Positions 53,008 through 64,000 of a DNA stretch of 64,000 bases are shown piece after piece. Source of the stretch: Rhodotorula mucilaginosa (taxonomy: Eukaryota; Basidiomycota; Microbotryomycetes; Sporidiobolales; Sporidiobolaceae). Below the pieces are notes generated by a model. The model was not told the DNA's origin. It was given only the letters and a program-made list of their open reading frames with translations, and ran no database searches. How positions within the stretch are numbered: position 1 is the first letter of the stretch; each line of letters starts with the position of its first letter. The stretch lies in contig CP137881.1 in NCBI GenBank assembly GCA_034406715.1, positions 124,001 through 188,000 of the forward strand, given 5' to 3'. The translations under genes and the position numbers were made by a program.

Positions 53008-55622
53008 ATGGGAGGCAAGAAAGCGAGTACAGCTGCAGCTCGACCGTCGACTGAACCCGTCACGAAGCGCGTGCACGTCGGCAACCTCGCCCCGTCTGTC
53101 ACGGCCAAAGACCTCGTCCAGCGCTTCTCGTCGTTCGGGACCGTCATCGACGGCGAGCACGGCGTGCAAGGGCTCGGGAAAACAGACACCGGTGCGTTCC
53201 CCCTCCCTTCTACCCTCTCTACAAGGCGAACGAACTGACGGGCGGTGCAAACCACCAGGAACTGCTCGCGCGTTTGCGTTCTTCTCGCTCGAGACGACAG
53301 ACGCTCAATTCGCCAGGTGTAAGCTCAGAAATGCCATTCTTGTATAGACCGTGACTGCGAAACTGACTAGGTAACACCGCTTGGCAGGCTTGTCGATGCT
53401 CAACGGTTCGACTTGGAAAGCCCACAAGCTCAGGATCGGACCGGCCAAACCAGACTGGCAGTCGAGGTGTGTGTATTCCACGCACCACACTCCTCCGAGT
53501 TCTACTGACTCGCCTCGGACAGGCTTGCGGCTGAGCGGGAAGCGGCCGCCGCTGCGAGTGAGGGCAACGGGGCTTCCTCCGCGGCTGGATCTGGATCCGG
53601 ACCACCCAAGAAGCGAAGAAAGCGGTCCGAAGATCCCAACGTCGGCGTCGCGGCGACTCACTTCGAACTCGTCGACAAGGACAACATTCAGCGGCATCGC
53701 GTGAGTTGCGAAAAGGGGTCCGCTCAAATCTCTTGAGGCTGGTACTGAGACCGCAATCGCTCCCCCAGGGCTGGCTACTCGACCCGAAACCAGTCCCGAC
53801 TCCCCTGTTCCCGATCATTATCCGTCCCTCTCACCCCGTCGGACCCCTTCCCGCCGCTCCCACCACCGCGTGGTCTCGCGCGCCAACAAAGGCCAAACCC
53901 TCGAAAGCTGCCCGCGCGGCTGCCCGACTCGGAGGGGCCGCACTCGAACGGCCATCGATTACGCGCGCGAAGCGGATGAGGATCGATCCGAGACGATGGG
54001 GGAGGCAGAAGATTGTGTTTGACTTGATGCCCGCGCTGGAAGGGAAAGGCCATCGAGCGGCGACGGCGGCCGGAGCGGGAGCGCCCAACATGCACGCGAT
54101 CGGAACCTGGGAATGCGAGGAACCGGAAGAGGGTGCAGCTGAGGAGAACAAGGAACAGGTCACGTGGGTGTTCAAGACGCGGGATGGGCAGGTGCGGAGG
54201 AGGGAGACGGTCCGGCTTACGCAGCGGACGGCGCATACGGATCGATTCACGACTTTGCTCGAGCGCTTGCATCAGTCTTCGTCGGCACCGGCCCAACTCG
54301 CGCAGGGGGACGACCCGACTGCGGTGGCCGGCGACAAGGACGACGCTGCCACGATGGACGACGACGCCATGCCGACGATCGCGGACGACTCTGTCCGTCC
54401 TGCTCCTGGCACGACGGTTCGCGCCCGCTCTGTGTCCCCACCCCCCTATGTCCCCGTCGCGCCTCGCACGCTCATCTACAACGAAGAAGACGAGTTCCAA
54501 CTGGTCGCGACCGCTCTCAACGACGACGAACGCGCGCTCGCGCACGCGAGGGAACGCGCAGAGTACCGCAAACTGGCCTTGTCGGCCCTCGCAGAGATTC
54601 AGGACCTCGAGCAGGTCGAAGTTTCTTCGACTACTACCGAGGCGGCGGCGGCGGCGGACGCGGACGCGACGACGAAACTGCTACCGAAAGTGGAAGGCTT
54701 TGCGCAAGCGGACGACGACGACGACGATGATGAGATCTTCGAGACGCTTCGTCTTCGCGGTGGCGCCGGCGGCGAGGCGTCCGACTCGAGTTCGTCGTCG
54801 GATGAGGAGAGCAGCAGCGACTCGGGCTCGGACTCGGACTCGGACGAGGCGTCCGAGTCAGCCGATACGGCTGGTGTTGCGGGCGGTGCTGCTCAGAACC
54901 CGGCTGCGCTCAAAGAGACGTTGACAGCTCTGTTCAAACCGGGTAGCGCTGCAGGTGGTGCTGCCGCTCCGACCGCCACCGATGGTGGTGGTGGTGGGGG
55001 ATTCTCGCTCTTTGCGGATATGGACCTCGACCTCGACGGCGGCGAGGCTGAACCGGCAGACGAAGGCGTCACGATCCCCCTCGCGCCACCAATCGACACC
55101 GTTCCGGTCAGTCGGCCGCTCCCTTCTTCCCTCGGGATGCGCAACCCTTCGCGATTCGGCCCCCAAGTCTCTTCGGGACTCGGACTCGGCGCACCGTCAA
55201 AGCCTTTCTTCCTGTTCCCGAGCGGCCCGTTCGAAGATGCGAACCGACCGGGAGAGGTTGACGAGGTCGAGGTGGCGAAACTGGGCTTGCCGGCTGTCAG
55301 TATCGAGCGCGCGAAAGACGAGAGTCGGCGGAGGATTCAAGACGCCCCGGCCAAGGACTTTTGGCGGCACGAATCGCAGTGCGTCGCCTTTCTTTCCCCA
55401 CTCTCCTTCTTCCTACATTCCACCAAGGCGAGCGACGAAAGCTGATGCTTGGTGTGAAACTTTGGCAGAGACGAGATTGATGAGAACCACCTCAAAATGC
55501 GGGAGACGCTTCGCGGGGTTGGCCGCAAGCGCCACCGCGAGGCAGTCAAGCGCACTCGCAAGCCGGGCGGAACCGGTCGCCGAGGGGCCACGTCCATCCC
55601 GCTCGACCTGCTGGAGGAGTAG
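53008..55622 (+). CDS. NOP8-like nucleolar RRM protein
   Basis: Exons 53008-53191, 53259-53318, 53388-53466, 53523-53700, 53769-55378 and 55469-55622, giving 754 aa. An N-terminal RRM runs from KRVHVGNLAPSVTAKDLVQR through ARAFAFFSLETTDAQFARCL to MLNGSTWKAHKLRIGPAKPD, the last being characteristic of the yeast Nop8 group. A KKRRKR cluster follows. Long acidic and Ser-rich stretches occupy the middle, and the end KMRETLRGVGRKRHREAVKR is a basic C-terminus. Nop8 acts in 60S subunit assembly with the helicase Dbp6. The RRM-only identification is solid; equating it with Nop8 rests on the AKPDW motif and architecture. The RRM is split by three introns. Confidence 0.82.
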
Positions 55623-56128
55623 ACATACAGGATCGAGTCGATTCTGCTCTGCCGAAACGAGAGGCTCTGCATTTTCTCTTGACCTCTGGCGGGCCTGGTC
55701 TTCGAGTCAGTGAGCGCTATAGTGAGGAAAAGATAGAAGAGCATGGGATAACAACCAGAAGTATGGAACGGCGAATGTCCTCTTGAATATATTTCTATCT
55801 GAACGAGGCGTGTATTGTATCGGAGGAGAAGGAAGAACGGGCGAGCAACAAGTTCGAAATGAAAACGAGTCAGGGCACGGAAGGTGGTGGTGATGGTGGT
55901 GGTGGCATGGATAGATAGGGCAAAGACGACAAGAGGTAGGAGAGGGAGACGCAACAACACAACAGAAGCCGGGGCTGGGCGTCTTTGTCGAGTCGGACGG
56001 CAATGAGGAGACCGGAATTCGGGCGACAGGTGAGTAGGACAAGAGAGGTGCAAGGAAACCCAAAATCGGACGATAAAATAGATAGGGTGGAAAAGGGTAA
56101 AGGCGAAGGAACGTCGGCGGCCGTCCGT
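55623..56128. other. Convergent intergenic region
   Basis: About 500 nt between the NOP8-like stop and the FYVE gene stop, taken as both 3' untranslated regions. It contains a short GGT/GAT-rich run (55882-55908) and is more AT-rich than the flanks. A 296-codon minus-strand open frame that ends in it is antisense or out-of-frame noise. Confidence 0.5.
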
Positions 56129-58334
56129 TCAGAACGTCGCCCAGCTCTGCCACGGCCCGCCCTGGACGCTGCCGTATTCTTGCTGGTACAACCTCCGCTC
56201 GCGGACCACACGCTCGTGCCGCTCGTCGTTCTCGTCGTCGTCGCTGTCATCCGAAACGGACGACGAATCCGACTCGACATAGTAGCGCGAGGCGTCCGCC
56301 GCTTTCCCTTTCGGTTTCGGCGGTTGCGACTGTTTCTGAGGGCGCCGCGACGCGAGTGGAGGACGGTGATCCCCGTCGGTACTGCTGCTGCCGCTGCTGC
56401 TTGAATTGCCGCCTTCGGGGTCGTTTGACGCAGATCGGTACCGCGTCGTCGGGACCCACATCGAGCCGTCATTGACAGCGGCAGAGACCCTCGCCGGTTG
56501 AGATTGGGGACGTCGCCTTTGTACTGCCGCCAATCTGGCACCGACGCCGCCGCCGCCGCCGACCTCACCTCCAGCTCCCGCTCCCGCCGCCGCCGCCGAC
56601 TTGTTGCGGCGCTCGTCGGTCTCAGTCTCGTACGAAGAAAGGACTTCACCCTCGTGGACGATTTTGGGAGTCGCGACCGTGCCAGAGCACAGGGTTCGCT
56701 TGCTACCCGCGTTCCGACCGAGAGAACTGCCTCTTCGGTTCGTCGAAGCAGCAACAGCACCAGCAGCCAGAGCCGCCGCTACGGGAGGTGCTCCTCCTCG
56801 TGCATGGTGGGACGCCATCTGCAACATCTCGGGACTGGTCCCGTTCGTCGAGCTGGCGGTGGAACCACACGACGACGCCGCCGTGGGGGGGTCAGCGGCG
56901 CCCTCGACCGAGGTGGAAGGCGTCGACGGGGTCGCGTTGGTCGAATCGCTCGGGAACGAAGTCGAGTGGGACGACGACGAGGCCGAGACGGCGCTGCCCT
57001 GACGTTGTCGCTGCCTCGAGCGGGAATGGGACGCCTGCCGACTCAGGTGGCCACTACTGCCGCCCGGCGGCGAGTTGTTGGGCGACGAGGCCCTCGACGC
57101 TGATGCGGACGACGCGCGTGAGGGAGGATGCCGCAAGTTGAAGGTGGTGAGCGGACGGGCTGACAACGCAAAGGCCGAAGCCGCCGAGGCGAACGACCCT
57201 CCGTCGGCATACGTCGGCGGTGAGACGCCCGCGTAATTCGGCGGGAGGAGCAGGGGCGCTCCACCTGCACTGCCGCTCGGAGCGGAAAAATAGCACCGGT
57301 CACAGACGCGAGCCGAGATGGGCATCACGACGGGTTGGTTCCGCGGCGGACTCGAGGTCGGCGTCGAGGTGTCGGCGCTCGCGCTCGATCCGTTCGAGCC
57401 GGTCGAGATGGCCGAGGCGTTGAGGTTGAGGTTGTTGGACAGGGCAGAGTTGACGAGCGACGGCAGGTCGACAGCTGACGATCGCGGGGTACTGCGAGGA
57501 GTGGCGCGAGGGGTAAAGGCCGGGACGGCATCGTCCTCAGCGGATGGCCACAGGAATGTCGACCTCGACGAATGTGCCGAGCAGTAAATGTCGCCGCACG
57601 TGCTATGAACGGACCGGCGTCAGCTCAGCTCGTTGCGAAGGGAGTAAAAAAGGAGCCGACGACTCACCGGCAGTGATGCCTCCGGTGCATGAGGTCGAAC
57701 CGCTGCGAGCAGTCTGGGTCTGCACACTGGTCTGCGGAATCATCGGCCTATGCATAGCAGAAAATACGTGTCAGTTTGCATCGCCAGAGGGAGAGGGGCA
57801 AGCGGGCGACAGACTGACCTTCCACTGCGACCGCGGAATCATGTAGCCTCGGACGACGGCGGCCACACCCGAGGTGGCGCCGAGTTCCTTGTTCGACGCG
57901 TCATTGGCGCTCGCAGCCGAGGGCGAGAACGGGCCCGCGAGCGAGTTGAGCCAGCTGGACGACCTCGACTCGGTGACGGCGATCGACGGCGAATGAGGCG
58001 GCGAAGGGTGCGCAAACAAGTCGCGCGAGACGGAGCCTGCGGGCAACGTGTCAGTACTCCTGTCATGCTATTAGCAGGTACGCCCTGACTGACCGTTCCT
58101 GCGTAGCGCTGCGGGTCGGTCTGTGTTTGGCCGGTCGAGGATTGGTTACCGAGGAGGAATTAGCCGCCGGTCGGTCACACCCCTCGCGTGTAAGGGAAAC
58201 AGCGTACAGAGTGGCTGCTTGGGGTTGTTGCGCTCTTTGAAATGCAGCGTCACGCTCGTCGAGTGGTCTGCGGGCGGCGGGGCGCTCTGCTGCCGTTGCC
58301 GGCGGTGCATAGACGCAGGTGCAACTGCTGGCAT
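56129..58334 (-). CDS. FYVE-type zinc-finger protein with split finger
   Basis: Exons 58334-58208, 58120-58094, 58036-57819, 57747-57668 and 57602-56129, giving 641 aa. The zinc-binding core is spread over exons: QCADPDCSQRFDLMHRRHHC with the RRHHCR basic motif, RTCGDIYC, then a long Ser/Pro insert of about 90 residues, then ARVCDRCYFSAPS with the last Cys pair. FYVE domains bind PI3P on endosomes. Such an insertion before the last Cys pair occurs in some fungal FYVE-like proteins. The first 120 residues and last 350 are disordered, Ser/Gly/Ala-rich, ending EYGSVQGGPWQSWATF. A 27-nt second exon is inferred from frame and splice sites; the start at 58334 is less certain, since the frame is open further upstream without an ATG. 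Confidence 0.8.
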
Positions 58335-59514
58335 CGCTCCTGTTTTCTTCTGGTTCGGGGACTGATCGAGGGTGTGGCGCTGTTTCTTCTGGTTGAGCAG
58401 GAGATTTAGCAAGCCATCTTGACCTCGTGTATAGCACTTGGGCGAGTCGTGTACGCGTGAGCGGCGGCGGCGACGGAGCGAGTCCGGAAGGGCAACTTCT
58501 CTTCTCTCTAGCCGATTCCCCCTCTCTGGCCTCGCGGGAGAACTGTCTCATCAATTTCACCACATGTCCGAGGCTCCCCGACCCTCGGCATCCGCGCTTC
58601 CCTTGCTTCCAATCGAGGCGCATGCCATGCCAAGCTGTTCGCTTCTGTGCATTCAGGTTTATGGAGGTACAGACGCGTCTCTTGGTCCAGTGTCCGCGAA
58701 ATCTCCGAGTCCGAAGATGTGCACCCACATCGCGCCCGGCCAGCCCCTCTTCTCTCCACAAGGACCCCGGTCGATCAGCTCTTTCCTCGCTCTCCCTCGG
58801 GCCCATTTGCTATGTATGCATTTGCACGCGGCTCATGCAAAAACCGTATAGTGAGAAGAGGGAATGCGGCGCGTGGGGTGCTACGTGGACCGGACGTTCT
58901 CCTCTTGCTTGCGCCACTCCGACGGAATTCTCCATGTTCGCGAACTTCCTTAGTGACCTCGGGCCTGGTCTCTCGGATGCGGGGAGCCTAGACAAGGCAT
59001 TGGTGCGTCCACCGTCGAGCGCTCGGTGTGCATGTCTGTGGCGCGCGGCCGATAGCGAGGTGTGTGGCGAAATCAGCTGGGGTCTGTTCTGCTCTCTCCG
59101 CCGGGCCTGTAACACCAAGGCTCCGCCCGCGTCTGGATTGCCCACCGCGGGAATGAATGCAACCGTCCTGTTCAGTTGAGCATAGAGGGCAATGACGATG
59201 CCTGGACTGGCATGTGCGAAGTCAGCGAGAAAGCACAAGGGAATCCCGCCTAGCTCATTCCCGAGGCCGTGGGCAACTGCAAACATCGGACGGCAAGAGG
59301 ATCAGCGCAGAGTGTGAGCAAAGAGCCGAGGTGAGATATCTCGCCCGTGTCTGAATTGCAGATAAAGTTACTGTAGGTGGAGCGGAGCGGAAAAGGCGAA
59401 CAGAAGCACACCCAATTCTTTCGCGAGCCTCAACACGAGGGATCGAGGGCAAATTATTAGTTACAATACACAGCGCATCGCGCAGAAGAGACAAGAGAGC
59501 ACAAGAGCGAGATA

Positions 59515-59545
<31 letters not shown>

Positions 59546-59770
59546 AAGAGAGGACGAGGAAGTTTGGAAAGTAAAATTGTCTGTTGTTGTTGTTTCGTGA
59601 GGGCGTCATGCGTGGCGACAGGGAATCCCCTTTCTCGCCTCGCCATGCGCGCAGTCGTGCGTGCGTGCGTGCGTCCCCTCGGCACCGCTCCTCGGACCAG
59701 CCGAGGTCTTGAGACAGAAAAATGGGTGGGTGCCGTGGATGTAGAGGAAAACGAAAGGGGACGTCTTAGA
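58335..59770. other. Gene-free interval upstream of the FYVE gene
   Basis: About 1.4 kb. Expected to hold the promoter and leader of the FYVE gene (58334, reading left) and the 3' untranslated region of the MYB gene (stop at 59771). A minus-strand open frame (58810-59286) has no domain. Simple repeats near 59514-59534 and 59655-59675 are noted separately. Confidence 0.4.
59514..59534. repeat. (AG)n microsatellite
   Basis: About ten AG dinucleotides followed by AGGG-type runs, in the 3' flank of the MYB gene. Likely length-polymorphic. Confidence 0.85.
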
Positions 59771-62700
59771 TCAGAGCGGCAACACGGCGCGTCCGTTCGC
59801 ATCGACTTTGAGACCCTCGCCGGCACCGGCGCCACCACCACCACCCGACGAACGACCAAAAGAGCCGATCGTCATCCCACTCTGGTGTGCGGCTGCGGCC
59901 GCCGCCGCCGCCACTACCTCGCCACGCGAGAGGCTCAAACCAGTCGCATACCGCGCCGAGAGCTCCGAAATCGGCGACGAGTACGATTTGCTCATCAGCG
60001 GAGCGGCGGCGGCGGCGGCGGCAGAGGAGGACCCCATTCCGTTGTTCGTCGCGGCCATCGCGGTCATCGGGAACCCACTGCCACTGGCGGTGGTCGCGGC
60101 GAGTAGGGATGTAGCAGCGACAGCCCCTCCTCCTGTTGATCTGCTGGCGAGGTCAAATGCCGCGGCGAGTCGCGAGTCGAGCGGGACGGCGGCCACGCTC
60201 GCATTCGGAGACGCACCGCGAACGGCAGCACGCGGGGCCGATTCCGGCCGACGCATGTGCTGAGCGAGCGACATGGACGTCGGCGCGGACATGTGTGCCG
60301 CCGCCGCCGCCGCGGCCGACGACGACGACGAGGTGGCGAAATTAACCGCGTCGTGGTGCAGGATCGGCATGTGCTGCTGCTGCTGCTGCTGCTGCGCCAT
60401 CAAAGTTGGAGCTGGCAAGTGAGGCAGGGCAGGCGACGCTGATCGATGATCGTGATAGCTGGGCGATGCCGCCGCCGAGGAAGTCGCAAACGGATGCGGC
60501 GTCGTCGACGCAGAAGGGGGCAGTGAAGGCGGTGACGCATACTCGTGCTCGTGCGACGATGGCGGCGGCGGGAGTGCTCCAGTCGGCGACGGCGCGATGG
60601 TAGGAAGCGTCGCGAGAGGCATCGCGAGCTCGCTCTCGCGGAAATTGGCGCGCGTCGCGGTTCGCATGTCGGCATCTTCGACGACCGCGTTCGCCGCGGC
60701 CAGATCTGGCAAGGTGAGTCCCGCACCGGGCGAAGGTAACGTGGTCATCTGGCCCGGCTGTCCAGCAGCAGCGTAAGGGTTCGACACCATCGAGAAGCTG
60801 TTCGCGGTTTGCAAGTAGGCGGATTCGGGCGCTGCAGCAGAAGTTTGATCTGCGTGCGACGAGGACGAGAGGTGCTGCGCTGCTAGTTGCGATTCGATCG
60901 AGGCGGAGTTAAGGAGCGGCGGCGGCGGGACGGAGAAGGGTGCAGTCGTCGAGGTCGCCGAGAGCGGAAAGTCTGGCGAGAGCGACGCCGCCGATGTCGC
61001 GAAGCCGCTGTCTTCGTGGCCCACCAGACCGGCATCGGCGTTGTACGAATCGAACGAGAGCGGCTGTCCCGGATCGAAGACAAAGTGCTCGCTCGGTATG
61101 GACGAGAACTCGTAGCCGGCAAAGGACGAAGGATCGGTCGTGTCGGCCGGCGAAGCGAGCCTTGAATCGCTCCAGAAACTGCCTGCAGACGACGATGACG
61201 ACGATTGCGGTGCCGGTGACCCAAACGAGGAAGAGTGCACAGAGGACGCGATCGTCGAATGCGGCGAGCCGTGCTCGATGTGAAGTCGAGCGAGCACGGG
61301 CTGGATCCGACCGGATGGGGTGATGATCGTCCCCTGCACGGACGGATGTCCGCTCCATGCATCAGCGAGGTCGATCCCGGGCTGAATCATCTGTCCTCCT
61401 CCTCCTCCGTCGTCGGGGTACCGAAGGCTCGGTGACGCTTGCAGCGACGTCGAAACACCGTTGCTGTAGCCGTAATTGCCGAATCCGACCGGTACGGGTG
61501 GCGAAGAATTGGCGTGAGGTCTCCGGTAGCCTGGCGGGTAAGACCCCTCTGCTGCGCGCGGAGGAAGGTACTGCTGCTGTTGGAGCGGCTCGCCGAGACC
61601 GAATTGGAGGCTCGCCGTTCCATCGACCGAGGCATAGAGTTGCGGTTGCGGCATGCCAGCCAACGAATGACTCCGAGCCATTCGGGTCTGCGGAGTATGG
61701 AACGGTGCAGGCATCGAAGGCAGGCCGCCGTCGATGCCGTCCATCGTCGACACGGGCGAGAAGGCGTTCAAGGACGAGACGGATTCGCTGCTGCGGTGTT
61801 TGCCTGAAGGACCGGCACGAGTATAAGGAGTGTACCGTACGCTACCGCTGAGCGAAGTCGAAGATTCTGAGCGAGCGAGAGCCGGACCACCGGGCGTCGA
61901 TGGGAAAATTTGTCCGGCGGATAGGCCAACTTCGGCTGCTGCCGCGACCGCTCGATCCCTCGCCATCTGCGCGTGTTCCGAAGTGACTGACGAGACACTC
62001 CGAGACCGTCTCCGCTTTGCTCGCGCTTGTTGGCTGTTTCCGACAACAAGGGCGGATTAGCCGCGGCCTCCGTTTGCTGACCGGATTCGTTGCCGGGCGA
62101 CACCACTCACGAGTTCCAGTAGTTTTTGATCGAGTTGTCAGGCCGGCCGGGGAGGTACTTGGCCATCTCGGCCCATTTCGGACCGATTCGAGCATGCAGG
62201 TCGCGAATGATGGCGTCCTCCTCCGCGGTCCACACGCTCTTCTTGACTATGGAGTGTGGGATCATCGGTCAGTAAAAGCGACCAGTCTCTCATCAGAAGG
62301 GACTAGCACCCACTGGAAGGGTCGAGGTGGTTGTGCCACCGCTCGCGACATTGCTTCCCTGTCCGGGTGCGCATTTCCTCCGAGATGACGACCTGTGGCC
62401 ATCCGGAGCGGTAAGTTTTCCTGCGCAGACGGGACAATTCGTGATGGTATAAACGAACCCATTTCTCGGAGCCATGCTGGGCGACCAGCGCTCGCAGCTT
62501 TGTATCCTCCTCGCTGGTCCAGGCGCCCTTGATAGTCCGCGGTTTGCTGAGCACCGCCCAGCGCTACGAGCACGTCCTCGATTCAAGTCAGTACAGTTCT
62601 CGCCCAGCGCGCATCGTCAAAACAAGGGGAGGAGAAAGCAGGGTCGCGCAGTTGAATGAGCTGCACAAGGGAAGGAGACAACGCACGGCCTGACAATCCG

Positions 62701-62890
62701 CCTTGCCGAACGCGCCGTCTGGGAAAGCGTCTCGTGCAATCTGCGACCACGTCTTCTTGCCGTCGCCTCGCTCGAGCGCTTCCCGCAGCCGGACATCGTC
62801 CGTCTCGTCCCAGCTCCTGATCACCACCGAGCCCGACTGGATCTGGCTCGCCTCGGCCTGGCCAGACTCGCCGCCGCCGCCGCCCGACAT
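59771..62890 (-). CDS. Three-repeat MYB transcription factor
   Basis: Exons 62890-62687, 62563-62459, 62392-62314, 62246-62111 and 62033-59771, giving 928 aa. Three MYB repeats can be read: R1 with [17 protein letters not shown] and [11 protein letters not shown]...CQARWAVL, R2 with [30 protein letters not shown] and [15 protein letters not shown], and R3 with [40 protein letters not shown]. The tryptophan spacing of each repeat is normal, so DNA binding of c-Myb type is expected. A basic KRRRSRS patch follows R3. The remaining 700 residues are Ser/Pro/Ala-rich with poly-Gln and poly-Ala runs, probably activation or regulatory sequence. Introns fall inside each repeat. The target genes are unknown. 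Confidence 0.93.
60372..60395. repeat. CTG/CAG run in the MYB gene
   Basis: Eight CTG units on the plus strand encode a poly-glutamine tract in the disordered tail of the MYB factor. Confidence 0.8.
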
Positions 62891-63686
62891 GCACACGAGT
62901 CGTAGTAGGTCCGATCCGGCGTCCCTCCGAGTCGAATCAAGTGGATCCAATCGCGATCGCTGTCGCTGGTCGGCAGTCGGGTCTTTGGCGTCGCCAAGGT
63001 TGCGCGTTTGGAGATGCAGCGCCGGCGAGGAAAGCCAGCACGGGAGGGCGTGAGTGCGAGGATGCACTCGTGGTCGTTACAGTCAAGTCTATGCACAGGT
63101 CAAAGCGCTGTCGAGAGAGGCTGAAGTCCGAGGCGGTGCTCGTCTCGTCTCGTCGCGTTTGCCGAAAGTGCGCGCGCATGCGCAGGCACCCTCGAAAATA
63201 GCCTCAAAAGTGATCGAGCGCCCCTCGGAACTCTTTTCCTCTGCTCCGTACAGTGATCCAGAGACGTAGTCGTACGCGGAAAATTACAAACTATAATGCC
63301 GGTCGCTCCAAACCGCCTCATTCTACAGTTCCTGGAAATTTCCGAAAGCTTTTCTTCCTCGCACAAATCAGCTTCCGGAGTACAGGCAAAAGCGTATGAC
63401 TTGACTCACACCAACAGTTCATTGGGGAAGTATCTCAAACGACACGGGAGAGAACATCCTACTCCGACAGCAAGAAGCTAAGCTCAGATAGCTTTCTAGC
63501 CTGTTGAGCTCGCCATTCCCGCAAATGGAGACCGGTTCCTTACCAGTACGCGCTGAGCTTATGCACTCATGCGAAAGCCAACGGAGGCAGCGCGTTAGGT
63601 AAGGCGGTCAAAGGTTACATACGGGATAAACAAAGAATCGACATCGGAGCCTCTCCGACCAAAACCTCCTCGTTACCTTAGCAGCC
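62891..63686. other. Intergenic region upstream of the MYB gene
   Basis: About 800 nt, less GC-rich than average from 63280 on. Expected to be the MYB promoter and leader and the 3' flank of whatever gene enters from the right. A 61-codon plus-strand frame at 63296 looks non-coding. Confidence 0.4.
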
Positions 63687-64000
63687 TCCGCCCTCTTGAT
63701 TCGTGAGCCTCCTCCTCTGCATGGAGTACGTCCGTGACCTAGTCGTTCGTCGGGACTGGCAGCGATGGCACGCCGGTGAGTGTCACGGTCGAACGAGTGC
63801 TCGTGCTGCTTGTCCTGCACGGGGTGGAATGGAGCCAGTCAGCCTCGAGCGCAATACGAGAGGAACTTCCCGATCGAAAAAAGGACACACGCCGCGACCG
63901 AGGACGTAACAGTCTCTGAGGAGGGGTCGTCACTGGTCTGACCGTCGGTCGTCGAAATGGAAGAAGTCGATGTAGCCCTGTGGGCGAGTCTCGCCTCAGT
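63687..64000 (-). CDS. Possible 3' part of an unknown gene entering from the right edge
   Basis: On the minus strand a coding-like block (about 63691-63830) reads DKQHEHSFDRDTHRRAIAAS then PDERLGHGRTPCRGGGSRIK. It is preceded by a good acceptor (CCCCGTGCAG) and followed by a GTAACG donor-like site. Another short block near the edge reads GYIDFFHFDDRR. The phases of the two do not join simply, so the exon structure is not fixed. The family is not recognised, and the block could be fortuitous. Confidence 0.3.

Noticed and set aside
55870-56760. 296-codon minus-strand frame at the end of the FYVE gene
   Set aside because: It is out of frame with the FYVE exon it overlaps and extends into AT-richer 3' flank; composition is noise-like.
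59641-59680. GTGC/GCGT run as a possible regulatory element
   Set aside because: It is a short tetranucleotide run in the 3' flank of the MYB gene and is best taken as simple sequence.
1-64000. Mobile elements, virus-like elements, CRISPR arrays, tRNA or rRNA genes
   Set aside because: Looked for reverse transcriptase or transposase motifs, long terminal or inverted repeats and tRNA box sequences while reading; none was seen. A tRNA scan and a repeat search would settle it.

Overview
The window is a piece of a nuclear chromosome from a GC-rich, intron-dense fungus. The best fit is a basidiomycete yeast of the Pucciniomycotina (Rhodotorula/Rhodosporidium-like, Sporidiobolales). The evidence is very high third-position GC, many short (about 55-140 nt) GT-AG introns with CTRAY-like branch sites, compact gene spacing, and fungal-specific proteins such as Sld2 and Kti12. 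The genus is inferred from style only. Protein models were built by hand from reading frame, splice consensus and family similarity. Every model called complete adds up to a whole number of codons.

Layout, left to right. A truncated unknown gene runs off the left edge (-). It is followed by a CECR5-type HAD hydrolase (+), an M50B-type membrane metallopeptidase (-), nicotinamide riboside kinase (-) and NAD-dependent glycerol-3-phosphate dehydrogenase (-). Two poorly defined genes lie near 8.5-10.2 kb. The replication factor SLD2 (-) is divergent from RPB1, the largest subunit of RNA polymerase II (+). Next come an F-box protein (+), a WW-domain protein (+), an RNase III-like/dsRBD protein (-), the rRNA-processing factor ESF1 (-), a BET double-bromodomain protein (-), TATA-binding protein (-), a hotdog thioesterase (-) and mitochondrial GrpE (-). 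A SEC20 SNARE with a huge acidic tail follows (+), then a small uncertain gene (+), a BTB-domain protein (-), an auxin-efflux-carrier-type transporter (-) and enoyl-CoA hydratase (-). KTI12 (+), a NOP8-like nucleolar RRM protein (+), a FYVE-type zinc-finger protein (-) and a three-repeat MYB factor (-) complete the list, with a doubtful gene entering from the right edge.

Most genes are housekeeping genes: transcription (RPB1, TBP, BET, MYB), ribosome biogenesis (ESF1, NOP8-like), mitochondrial function (GrpE, ECH), NAD/glycerol metabolism and membrane traffic. I see no biosynthetic cluster, transposon, virus-like element, rRNA, tRNA or CRISPR.

The most unusual feature is the RPB1 C-terminal domain. 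It is cut by five introns at the same position of the heptad codon repeat, so four consecutive exons encode exactly 6, 1, 2 and 1 heptads and are all phase-symmetric. Exon skipping could therefore change CTD length without shifting the frame. Other notable points are a start codon assembled by splicing (SEC20), coding first exons of only 5 nt, internal micro-exons of 10, 14, 17 and 27 nt, two GC-AG introns, and a Sec20 protein with an acidic tail of about 940 residues ending in HVEL.
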